Assembly (NCBI RefSeq): GCF_003144195.1
Contig: NW_020290005.1
Location: 310,001-374,000, forward strand
Origin: Ceraceosorus guamensis
Lineage: Eukaryota > Basidiomycota > Exobasidiomycetes > Ceraceosorales > Ceraceosoraceae
Length of the DNA: 64,000 nucleotides
Reading direction: 5' to 3'
The position numbers and the translations under genes are program-made. Positions 54,656 to 64,000 of the stretch are shown here, in pieces. Under the pieces are notes generated by a model. That model searched no databases. It saw nothing but the letters and a program-made list of their open reading frames with translations, and was not told the origin of the DNA. Within the stretch, counting starts at the first letter, position 1. Each line of letters opens with the position of its first letter.

Positions 54656-57600
54656 CTACAAGCCTCGAGAGCGCGTGGTGCGTGGAAACCAGCCGTTGCT
54701 GCTAGAGCTCGATGGGTGAGATGGCTCTGAATTCGCAAGTGGAGGTGGCGGTGGGAAGAAGCTGGCTGGGCTGAGCGTCTCTTCGTTGCGCATTTGCCGG
54801 TGCTGTTGGAAAGGTGATGGTTGTTGTTGCATCGCAGAATGCGAGTGAGCCGGAGCTGAGAAGGCAGGTAGTACAGATGATGAAAAGGCAGGTGACGAAG
54901 CGTGTGGCGTGGGATGAAGCTCATACGGTAAGGAACCAGGCGGAACTGGAGGCAAGGGTGGAAGTGGTAGCGGCAAGTCGTTTGATCGCCTAGAGGGCGG
55001 CATCGGAGGTCGACTGAATGATCTCGGGTAGAAAGACGACAGTTGCTCTGCATAGCCCAGATACGGGGGCGGTCCATCCGTGTAGCTTGGCGCGATCTGA
55101 CCAATTTGGTGACCGGTTTGCATCACGTGAGGGGGTGGAAGCTCATTGGCGAAGGTGGATACTGCATTGCCCAGAAGCGGGTCATGGAACGAGGATCCAT
55201 CGAGCGCTGGCGGTCTGCAATGCATGGCAGGGGGATGCGGCATGAAGCGCTCGTGGCGTCCCGTTGCTGAATTGAATATTGAGGGTGATGCGACGCTTTC
55301 TGTTGAGGGCAGGAACCGGGGCACATCCGCGGCGAGGACAGGTTGAGATGGCGCTTTCGCCATTGCCACCTTGAATTGGAGCGTCGACTGTTGAGGCGAA
55401 GTCCGCGTCTGATTGGGCTCGGAAGGAACCGAGGACAGGTCCGAATCCTCATCCTCGATTGCAGACCGCTTGCGTTTTTTAGCGGTTGCTTCTGTCGAAA
55501 GTGCCGGTGCCTCATTCCTTGAGGTGACGTCCGAGAGGTCGCTCTCTGCGTCGGACACATCTGCAGCGCCTTTGACCCAAACGTTGCGCTCCTCGACAGG
55601 CTTCACTCGAGGCTGGGCCTTAGCCTTTGCTCTTGAAGCTATCAAAGCCGAAGTTGTTTCGATTGAGCTTTCGCCGTGCTTTGTCTTGCTCAACGTGTCT
55701 GATCCTTGCTGCTGTGGCTCAGCGGCCGCATCTTCTGCAGGATCGTCCTCATCTGAGCTCTCAAATTCTCCCTGGTTAACCGTCTCTTCCTCCGCTTGAA
55801 GTAGAGCTTGAAGATGCGCTTCCAAGGGTAGCAGGCGAATGTACAATTGCCTCCATTTGCCCTCGGGCGACTTGAAATGGTGTATGGCAACGCGTTTGCC
55901 GTCATGATCGACTTCCGCAAAGAGGTCAGCCGCTTGTTTGGCTATATTTCGTGACCCTTCAGCGCGTCTTCTCTTCCTTCCCGTGAGCAGTACATTTCCT
56001 GCAGGTATCGTGCGATTCCCCTTGGCATCGGGAGTAGTTGCCGCGTCTCGCTTGCCATACGTTAGCGTCGCGCGTTTGAGATCTTGTCTGCCTCCTTGGC
56101 TCTCTGGCGAATGCTTGGCAGGAGGTGCAGCGGGGTCTATAGCTTTGGCAGAGAGAGCCTTTGCATCTCGAGCTGCACGTGCCACTCTCGCGGCGATCGC
56201 AGCTTTTGGGCCCTTCATGCCTTGGTTTCTTGCAAGTCCCGGAGGTCCAAACAATTCTCTGCCAATGAGGGCGACCAGGAAGTGATGCACGCTGGCGTGG
56301 TGGCCTATCATAGTTGAGAGAGACACGGCACGCCCGCCACTCTGCTGAGCAAGCAGATCCTCCAGGCCGCGCTTTCGCAAGCAGAGGCTGCATCGGCAAG
56401 GTCGCAGGACGACGCCCGGCACGTGAGTCATGGAGCAGGGGAAACAACAGGCATTGACGGAAATCGTACCCACCTGCAGTTGCAGAACCCCTTGCATCGA
56501 GGACAGACAAACTCGTCCGCCGCCTTTAAGGATACCTGATCCACGCCATATCGGATCTGCATACAGGCAAAGCAATACTTAATGGGGCACCTACGGTCCT
56601 CCTCTTCGTTCGTGCACTCTCTCGCCTTTGTATGGCTGACCTTGCGGCGGCACTGGTGGCAGCTGGTCCATTCAGACTGGCACAAAAGACACAAGGCGTA
56701 GAGCAGAGTCAGATGGCTATACACGCTCTCAAGTCTCCACCACCACGCGAGTGGCACTCACCGTATCAAGCGAGCCGCCCGAGGTACCCGCGACATTGAC
56801 TGGCCTCTTAAGCTTGACATTCTTTTCTGGCTTCGCAGGCTTTTGAGGCTGCGCGGATTTATCCTTTGGTGGTCTACCGCGTCCTCTCTTCGCCGGAGTC
56901 TCGCTAGCCTCTGGTAGAGCTTCCTCGATGAGTTCCTCCGCTTCGGACTCTTCGCTAGGCTCGCTTTCGCTAATGAGCTCTGGCGTAGGGGCGCGCACCC
57001 GCACATCGTCGATGCAGAACAAAAAGCCCAGCCTTTGCCTGCTGCGCAAAGCCGGAAGATCGACGTAAGCGACTTCGTGCGATGTTCCTTTGAGGGGCAA
57101 AGACGTCGTCGTACCATCCTCTGCAAGCTTCAGTGTCCGTTTCGCGGCGTGATTGGCCCATGTTGAGCCTTGTCGAGGCGCTCGTAATGCTTTGGCTGGC
57201 CGGCCTCTACCTCGCCTTTCTATTGCTTCTGACATTGACACATCACCAGCAGCTTCGTCAAAATCCTCTCCCTCAGGCGCCGCAGATTCAGATTCGGCCA
57301 GAAAGGATCTCTCTTGACCTTCTATGAGCCCTTTGGAGCCACCACCACCGAGGCCTAGTTGGGCCAAGATTTCCTCATTAGCTTTCAGCTTGCGCAGGCG
57401 CCGTGCTTCGTAGGATTCGTCGTCAGTGCCAGCCGCAGAATCGTCGTCATTATCGTTGGATTGTAGCAGCATCTGCAAGTTCTCAAGCATCGCTCGCTCT
57501 TCCTCCTCCGCCTTGCGCTGAGCCTCTTCTTCCGCAGCGCGTCTGGCCGCTTCCGCTTCTGCGTCTCTTCGCGCTGCTTCGGCCTCTGCTGCGAGTCGCT

Positions 57601-58795
57601 CTTCCTCCTCCGCCTTGCGCTGAGCCTCTTCTTCCGCAGCGCGTCTGGCCGCTTCCGCTTCTGCGCCTCTTCGCGCTGCTTCGGCCGCTGCTGCAAGTCG
57701 CTCTTCCTCCGCTCTTGCCGCCGCAGCTAGATCTTCCACTTCTCGCTCAGCGGCTATCCGAGATGCTTCAGCATTTGCTTCAAGGATCGCAGCTTCTTGC
57801 TCCTTCGCATGGCGGCCTTTCTCCTCTTGAGGCTCGAGCGACATTGCTAGAGATTCGTGATGAGCGCTGGGCAGACCGCCTGCTAGAGACGACCTTTCCA
57901 GTGTATTCATGCTGGCATCGCATTCGGAGCGCCCTGAGCCTGCAGAGCTACGAGATCCAACCCCGCCGTCCAAAAAGGGATGAGAGCTCATAGGCGACAA
58001 GCGTCTTTGGCTGCCAGAGGCGTGGCTCGAAGCTCGTTCGTCGGCGTGATCCACAGACTCGCTACGTGATGAGGATCCCGATCCTCTACCTGTACGCGAG
58101 GCTATCGAAGGAGGTGGAGTGGGCGTCTCTGGCTCCCAACTATCCGCATCGTCCGCAGAAACGCCTCGTTTTGCCCGATCCTCGTCCTGAGCGTCGACAG
58201 TGCGATCGGTCTCCTCTCCGCTATCCGACACCTCGAGCGGAAGCTCGAGTGCCCGAGCTTTGCCCCTCCGAAGAGAATGATTGCTGAGCAGCGAAGCTGT
58301 GCTTCTGGATCGTACTATCACTTCGAACCCATCTTCGCTCTCGCTTGCGCTGCTTGACCCTCTTCCCGCCCGCGCTGCGGCCTCTTCCACATCAGACGAG
58401 TCGCTGATGACGATGTGCTGGGGTGGCAGCTTGGGTCGCACCGACCTCTCCTCTGCCCTTCGAGATGCCTTTACGCTCGCCGGTCCCATCCTATAGCGTG
58501 TGGTGGCGCTCGGCGAGGGTCGGGCTGGTGAGTGTGTTTGGGAATGGGAGGATGGAGCAGGAGTACGCGTATTTGGGCGTGCTGGTCTCAATATTCTTGG
58601 AGAGTGAGCAGGCTGCCATGATGGCGGCTTGATGTTGGACTTGAGTATCGCAAAAGGACGCGGAGAAGATACCTCGGGCTGCGATGCGTTGGCCCTGAAC
58701 GAAGAGGCGCGCGATGGTCTCGATGGACCTGCTTCGCTTGCATCAGCATGCGTGGCGGACCGCCGAGCCGAGTTCGCACTCGATCTCAGCAGCAT
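54656..58795 (-). CDS. CDCA7-type zinc-finger (zf-4CXXC_R1) protein with AT-hooks
   Basis: Three exons (56762..58795, 56474..56676, 54656..56387) give 1322 residues. The first ~560 residues are disordered and contain a highly charged Glu/Ala/Arg helix with a 34-residue tandem repeat. Two AT-hooks follow (GRGRPAK, GRGRPPK). Exon 2 begins with the zinc finger: SCHQCRRKV, then CPIKYCFACMQIRYG, then FVCPRCKGFCNC. The last part, SLCLRKRG, is supplied by exon 3 and has a Ser codon split across the intron. This cysteine order matches the CDCA7 zf-4CXXC_R1 domain. In animals and plants CDCA7 recruits the HELLS/DDM1 remodeller to hemimethylated DNA. The ~570-residue C-terminus is Pro/Ser-rich. A chromatin role is likely, but a link to DNA methylation here is inference. 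Confidence 0.8.
57496..57699 (-). repeat. Two-copy 102-bp direct repeat (34-residue coding repeat)
   Basis: Two nearly identical 102-bp units, starting at 57496 and 57598, lie in frame in the charged helix of the CDCA7-type protein. Each encodes a Glu/Ala/Arg-rich unit containing AEAEAARR, AAEEEAQRKA and EEEE. The few differences imply recent duplication or homogenisation. Confidence 0.88.
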
Positions 58796-60793
58796 CTTGC
58801 CAAAAGGCTGATAGGCTTTCTATTTGAACTTGCCAGACAGTTCGGCGATGGTGCTCAGCGCGTGATTTCGTTGGAACCACGAGCTGGGAGATTGAGGAGG
58901 CAGGAGGCAGTCCATTATTGAGTGGGATGGAGCAGAGCCATGCTGCTCTGGGAACGCGAAGATGAGCGGTGTATACCCTCGTTCGAGTGCACCCGCCTCG
59001 CTACCGAGCTTTGCTGAAGGTAGTAGTAGTAGTAGCGATGTTTGTAGATCTCGAATTTGCAGCGTCGGACATTGGCGCTAGGTGTGATGGTGGAGTGCGT
59101 GAGTCACCCCCAAGGCAATCCAGCACGATGCGCGGCTCGCGCGACGCGCCGCATGTACAACGCCGCATACCCTGGCTCGTACGAGAAGTTGTGGACCGCC
59201 GCGGCGCTATGCGCACGCAGTGCGAGGGCACTGTGAAGCGAATGATAGGCACTCCACTCGATCACGACTCACAAACTAATTAAGTTCCTTATATAGCTCC
59301 ACTCCACTTCAAGAGCTCGTCGAGACCTGAGCTTTGTGAGCGCCAGCAAGCGGTCTATTCGACTGGGCAGCGCGGTGCTGTGTGCATGTGCGGCTGAATC
59401 GATCCAATTAATTGTGAATGAGGTGTCTGCGCGCGTCGCATCCACAAAGCACAAGTGACACTCGTGACTCGAGACTTCCCAAGCCATGCATGCCGCCACT
59501 GAGGGCTTGCAAGGGTCTGCACATCTTTTGCCCTGTTCCTGGCCTGTGTTACCCGAGCCTCCTCAGCATGCTGCCAAACGGAACGATCCCAGCTATCAAG
59601 GAGCGATGGCGCCCATTGAGCCAGCACGAGGCACGCATCGAAAGCAGAAGAAACTGACCATCCAGCGTTCAAGACTCACGACTCCCGCATCAGACTCGGA
59701 CTCGGACTATTCACGATTGACTCTCGGCTTTGAAGCTCGAGAGGTTTTGGAGTCACGGGTCAGAAGAGTCAATTAAGTCTTGAATCAGTCACGAATCTTG
59801 AATTTTGAATTTGAATGGGCAAGCTCACGTGTCATCAGAGTCGTTGAGCGGGCCCGCTCGTTTGTTCAGCGAAGACCCTTCGCTGCTGCGTGCGCATGCA
59901 TCCTGCATCTCTACGCAGCAGCAGGTACACGTGATCGGACGCTCCCCTGCGCACTGCAGCTGCTCAGCCTGCACTTTGACTCGCGCGCATGTTCAGCAGA
60001 GCCCGCATTGGGGCGCCTTGCGCTGCACGCACGCAGGAGCATGTGTAGGCATCGGACCGATCGAGTGAGGCGCCGTGCTGTGCGCCAAGGCTCATCACCG
60101 CCGTCCTGCCCAAGTGCCTATAGTCACACAATCTCGGAGCTCAGCTGTCAGTGCGCATGCCTACCGTAAAGAGTTGCGTGCAGGCGAGCGCAATCGTAAG
60201 CGGCGAGCGTGACTTGCCGTGCATGACGCGGCAATCAGTCAAGGTGCTCCATGCGTAATGCTAGTCAGAGTCAAAGCGCTCACTAATACCACTCGTGACT
60301 AGGGTGTGTCACTCGTGGTTGTGACGACTATACGAGAGTCACAAGTCAGGACCCGCTCGCTCATCAAGACGTCTCCACTCACTTCAACCCCCTCGCTCGA
60401 TCTGACGCCCGGTCTCTCTCAAAGCCTCGTTCTTCAACTGGCCGAGACATCAACATCGCCTCTGGTCCGTCTCCCAGATGATTCATGGCACGTACGCTCG
60501 TGACTTGCCACGGCCCAATCGCTCCGGTTAATCTTGCACTCTCACGCGCCACTTATCGCATTGCGACGGGCTGATCGCCATCCAACCAACCAGCGCACGG
60601 AATAAAGCGTTGACACGAGTAGTGATCTCACGCTCGCTTCTCTGAAGCTTGCAATCCACACCCAAACACAGGCCCTCCTACCCCGCTTGTTGTTGGCCTT
60701 CTGCGTAGACACGCCATTCTCTATAGCGTCGACCAACTCAAGTTCGCGCATCCTTGGCTGGGAGTCTGCAGGGTTCTAGCATTCACTGTCAAC
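58796..60793. other. Bidirectional promoter region, CDCA7-type and SSH4-type genes
   Basis: These 2 kb lie between two divergent genes. No frame is supported. There is a GTA/TAG trinucleotide repeat (59020-59035) and scattered words related to the intergenic decamer: ATTCACGATTGAC near 59718, GTCACGAATCTTG near 59780 and ACTCGTGACT near 60292. Confidence 0.5.
59020..59035. repeat. (GTA)n microsatellite
   Basis: Five GTA units (AAGG followed by TAG repeats) in the CDCA7/SSH4 intergenic region. Confidence 0.85.
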
Positions 60794-63485
60794 ATGAAGA
60801 CTCGCCAGCCCACGATAGAGGGCAGCGCTATCAGTGGAGACGACGGCGCTCGTCCTTTCGTTGTCTCGTCTGTAGCCACAGGCAAGGAGTCATCTCAGGG
60901 GCGCATTGTAAAGGCAGCCACATCGAACGACCTCAATGCGAAGCAGCAAAGCGAGAGGTGGAGGCTAGCATGGGAGAAGCAATTGGAACTATCCAGGACC
61001 CGACTGTCCCAAATGGAGCGGAAAGGAGAAGGCTCGCGAGGAGCGCTCGGAGGGGAGAGCGTCTCTTCTTTGGCGGACAATGCCGCTACGGATAATGGTG
61101 CTGCCGAAGGTGGCCCCCAACGGTACCTCGATGCGGATCTGCTCGAAGCTTCACCTCGCCCGCATTGGTGGAGCGCGGCATTCATAAAGGACACGTCAGT
61201 GCCTCCGGCCAGAGATGCAGAGCAGGACGGCAGCAGGCGGCAATACCTCGACACTGATGGACCTCAGGTTCGAGGACGCGTGCAGGACACCACACCAGAG
61301 TCGTCTGCTGTGTCCCGCTCACTGCTGGACGAGGTCGACATTGGCGTGCGCCCCAGTGATGTTCGACGAGCAGGCGACGCGCGAGCCTGGCAAGATGGTG
61401 TATTTGGTAGGGTTGATCAGCCCCAACTCGCTTTTGGGGCTGCTCGACAAGGTCGTCGCGGCGGCTATGTCCGCTCTTGGCCTCGGGCAGACGATTCCGA
61501 TGCCTCTCGGCTCGTGAGAAGCAACGACGGCCAGTTCCGGTGGCGCCAGCGTGGAATGCGCAATTTGCTCGAGGACGAGGCGCCTGGCACAGGACCGATT
61601 TATCGTCGACCAGACTCGCCAGAAGATGCCATCGTGCTTATTCTACCGCTCTTGATACTCCTGTCGACCCTCCTGTTCCTCCTACTGATCTTTGTCATCC
61701 TGGTCATCTTTGTTCGTCGGCGCGCCAGAATTGCATTGCAGGATGGAGATGGGCCTTTGGATGTCGGACGTGAGGAGGAGCTCGAAGGGCTAGGTGGCAT
61801 ATCTGGCGTAGAAGAGCGCTGGCTCGACACTGTCGACACGAACGCGAGAAGGGGCTATGATCGAGCCAAAGCTTGGCAAACGTCGTATCCTCCTGGCAGC
61901 CTCAGCACCGACATTACCCTCTCGCAGTTCCTCACGATTCAAGAAAAGGGAGTCTCTGCATTCTCTTTTGATCCGGACTACGAAAGCAATGCCAGCGTCT
62001 TTGTCGAGGCTAGAACGGAAATCACGTTCTTGGCGGATGGCGGTGGCATGGCACCCGAGGAGGGTGGGGGCTCATGTGTGCAGAGCAATATGCCCCTCCC
62101 GAAGCTCAACGAAGTGTACTATTGGGAAGCCAAGATGTTCACCCTTCCGACCGGCACGAACATCGGTCTGGGTTTGGCAACGAAGCCTTACCCGAGCTTC
62201 CGCCTGCCTGGTGAGTTGGCAGTCAGCCATGACGCTTGCCTCATCTTCCCGCTGACACCATCTTCTCTCGCACGCAGGCTGGAGCAAATTTTCTGTCGGC
62301 TACTTTTCTCAGGATGGCTTCAAATCGCACAATTATCCCTTCACCGCGCAGTCATACGGACCCGCCTACGTTCAAGGCGATGTGATTGGTGTGGGCTACA
62401 GACCTCGCTCCGGTACAGTCTTCTTTACGCGGAATGGCAAGAAGCTGGAAGATGCATTTGTTGGACTCAACAGACACAATCTCTTTCCCACTGTTGGCGC
62501 CGATGGCGCAGCAGAAGTTCACGTCAATCTGGGCCAAGCTGGCTTCGTGTTCATTGAGGCGAACGTGAAGAAATGGGGTCTCGCGCCAATGGTTGGCACC
62601 CTGGCTCCACCTCCTGCGTACGGTCAAGAAAGAGGGAGCCTGCTGATCGAAACGGGTCAAAGCAGTAGCGCCCAAGCAGGGGGCAGAGCAACACCGCCGC
62701 CTCCATTGACCCCGCCACTCGAGCACCCTGACGTGTCGCAATCTCACGCAGAGGGCTTTAGCGCTAGTGGACGAGCCCCGACCCGGTCGAGACGTCATCG
62801 CGCTTCCAGAAGGACTCAAGGGCGCAGCAGCCCAGAGAGTCCGAGGCTTCCTTCCGACATTCAAATCGTCCGTAACGCCCAGGGTCAAAATTCGCCACCT
62901 CGGCGTGACTCGGCGTCCTCAGCAGATGCACCACATAATCCCCCAACTCCGAACGCTCTTGACATTAGCCTGCATCAGCTACCGCCGCACCAACTGGCTG
63001 CGGATGGCAACATGCCGGAAGCGGGCTCGGCTCAGGGTGAGGGTCTACTCGCTAGCTATTTCCCAAGACCGGGCAGCAGGAGCGGTAGTACGAGACTCGG
63101 TAACGGCGGCAGACGAGGCAGCGACCGAAGTCCAAGCCCACCACCGTATCCAGGAGCCTCTGACGGCAGATCCGTCGGCACGTGGTCGGACGAGTCTGCG
63201 CATCGACGACAGCATCAGACACGGTCTTTAGCAGGTCGCACGAGCTCGATCGCCAACGCGTTCATGGGCGCACTCGCAGACAGAGGTCTGCTTGCCTCCT
63301 TGCCTGGGTCGCCCAACGTTGAAGATCCCAATGTGCGAGACGCGGAAAGGCACAGAATTCTGGACGTAACCACAGCAAGAAATACCGATGCTAACCGCAG
63401 AGGCAACGATGCTGCTGCTGCTGCTGAAAGACCTGGCACCGCGCAGTCAGTGACTACGTGGGTGGAAAGCTGGTTCAGAAGCTGA
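60794..63485 (+). CDS. SSH4/EAR1-type SPRY-domain membrane adaptor of Rsp5
   Basis: Two exons (60794..62210, 62278..63485) give 874 residues. A disordered N-terminal region of ~280 residues precedes one very hydrophobic membrane segment (AIVLILPLLILLSTLLFL, continuing to about residue 308) and a basic stop, VRRRAR. A SPRY domain follows: YYWEAKMFTLPTGTNIGLGL, the intron inside GW, SKFSVGYFSQDGFKSH, GDVIGVGYRPRSGTVFFTRN and VHVNLGQAGFVFIEANVKKW. After it come two PY motifs, PPAY (~62610) and PPPY (~63140), which bind WW domains of the Nedd4-type ligase Rsp5. Yeast Ssh4 and Ear1 sit on endosomes/vacuoles and recruit Rsp5 to sort membrane proteins for degradation. The N-terminal extension is longer than in yeast. 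Start is the first ATG. Confidence 0.87.
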
Positions 63486-63870
63486 TATTGCGTCGGTCGC
63501 CCTGCACGTATGATGCCGCGTGGAGAACGCTCGCTCAATCAACGCCTTCTATTGCCAATCTCAATGCCCTAGCATATCTGCCTCTCTGCAACTATCCTTG
63601 TCTCGGCGTCCTCATGACGCTATTTTGGCTGCCTGCTGCCAACGAGTCTCGTACACTTTTTGTACCCTTTGCATCTCACCTCATCTTGCGACCGTGCTCA
63701 CTGTTACACTTATCCAAACACACCCAACCACTCTGACTACGTTGCGCCTTGGGCCGCTCTGGCTATTCTTGGGGGAAATAGAAACATCTCAATAGTTCAC
63801 TGACTGTGCGGCGTCTCTTTGCGACACAAAGCCCTTGTCACTCGCATTGAACAGATGTTTTCCCGCCCCG
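63486..63870. other. Gap between convergent SSH4-type gene and the last gene
   Basis: About 385 bp with no supported gene. It should contain both 3' untranslated regions. TTTTTGTACCC-like sequence near 63656-63666 is the only T-rich feature. Confidence 0.4.
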
Positions 63871-63933
63871 TCAATCTTTGTAGAAGCCAGCGATGTGGCT
63901 GTACTCGTCTTTCATCTTCTCGTCTGTATACGG
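63871..63933 (-). CDS. Probable terminal exon of an unidentified minus-strand gene
   Basis: After a CCGTAG acceptor, 20 codons read PYTDEKMKDEYSHIAGFYKD and then TGA. The sequence looks like a structured, conserved C-terminus, and the phase-0 acceptor is preceded by typical intron sequence. The upstream exons lie beyond the window's right edge. I cannot name the family. It could be chance, since the evidence is only one short open segment. Confidence 0.35.
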   Translation of the reverse strand, partial: PYTDEKMKDEYSHIAGFYKD

Positions 63934-64000
63934 CTACGGCAAGTCAGACATAGCAGCCTGACCCATTCCCTTATTTGCTTTTGACAATTTTCGCCGCAGG

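Noticed and set aside
54202-55104. 300-codon minus-strand frame overlapping the 3' end of the CDCA7-type gene
   Set aside because: It is the same strand in another frame over low-complexity Pro/Ser/His coding sequence and has no independent support.

Overview
This 64-kb window is nuclear DNA of a fungus, most likely a basidiomycete of the smut lineage (Ustilaginomycotina). That placement is inference. It rests on the protein set (Kre6/Skn1 cell-wall enzyme, Dbp3, Tom1, Ssh4, calmodulin), the GC-rich coding sequence with short 63-134 bp introns, and a recurrent intergenic decamer (ATTCGTGATT) that I recall from smut genomes. I see no rRNA, no convincing tRNA, no CRISPR array, and no transposon-like or virus-like gene.

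Layout, left to right: the 3' end of a Rab-type GTPase with a very long disordered insertion (1-1473, +); a DUF427 protein (2164-3130, +); RNA helicase DBP3 (3346-5880, -); calmodulin (6569-7974, -), with an unusually long intron that may hold a C/D snoRNA; inositol monophosphatase (9086-10703, +); a large secreted disordered protein (10924-14299, -); a SIKE-type STRIPAK coiled-coil protein (15919-17811, -), divergent from a 1439-residue PH-domain protein (18685-23004, +); KRE6/SKN1 (23737-26335, -); a mitochondrial FtsJ/MRM2 rRNA methyltransferase (28687-30900, -); a dysferlin-domain protein (31781-36259, +); a HUWE1/TOM1-family giant protein that stops before the HECT domain (36740-47888, -), divergent from a small basic protein (48620-49277, +); an unrecognised 372-residue protein (49847-51046, -); a 3.6-kb gap; a CDCA7-type zinc-finger/AT-hook protein (54656-58795, -); an SSH4/EAR1-type SPRY membrane adaptor (60794-63485, +); and a probable terminal exon of a further minus-strand gene (63871-63933).

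Exon models were built by hand from GT-AG sites, reading-frame phase and family conservation. All complete models close in frame. Most genes are intron-rich (58 introns in the models), but the PH and dysferlin-domain genes are uninterrupted. There is no operon logic. Functions fall into ribosome biogenesis (DBP3, MRM2), ubiquitin and membrane-protein traffic (TOM1, SSH4, Rab), signalling (calmodulin, IMPase, SIKE, PH protein) and cell wall or secretion (KRE6, secreted protein).

The most unusual signals are extremely small exons (7, 12 and 14 nt in calmodulin; 7 nt in MRM2; apparently 2 nt in KRE6), a TOM1-family gene with no HECT ligase domain, a snoRNA-like element in the outlier calmodulin intron, and the strongly over-represented intergenic decamer.
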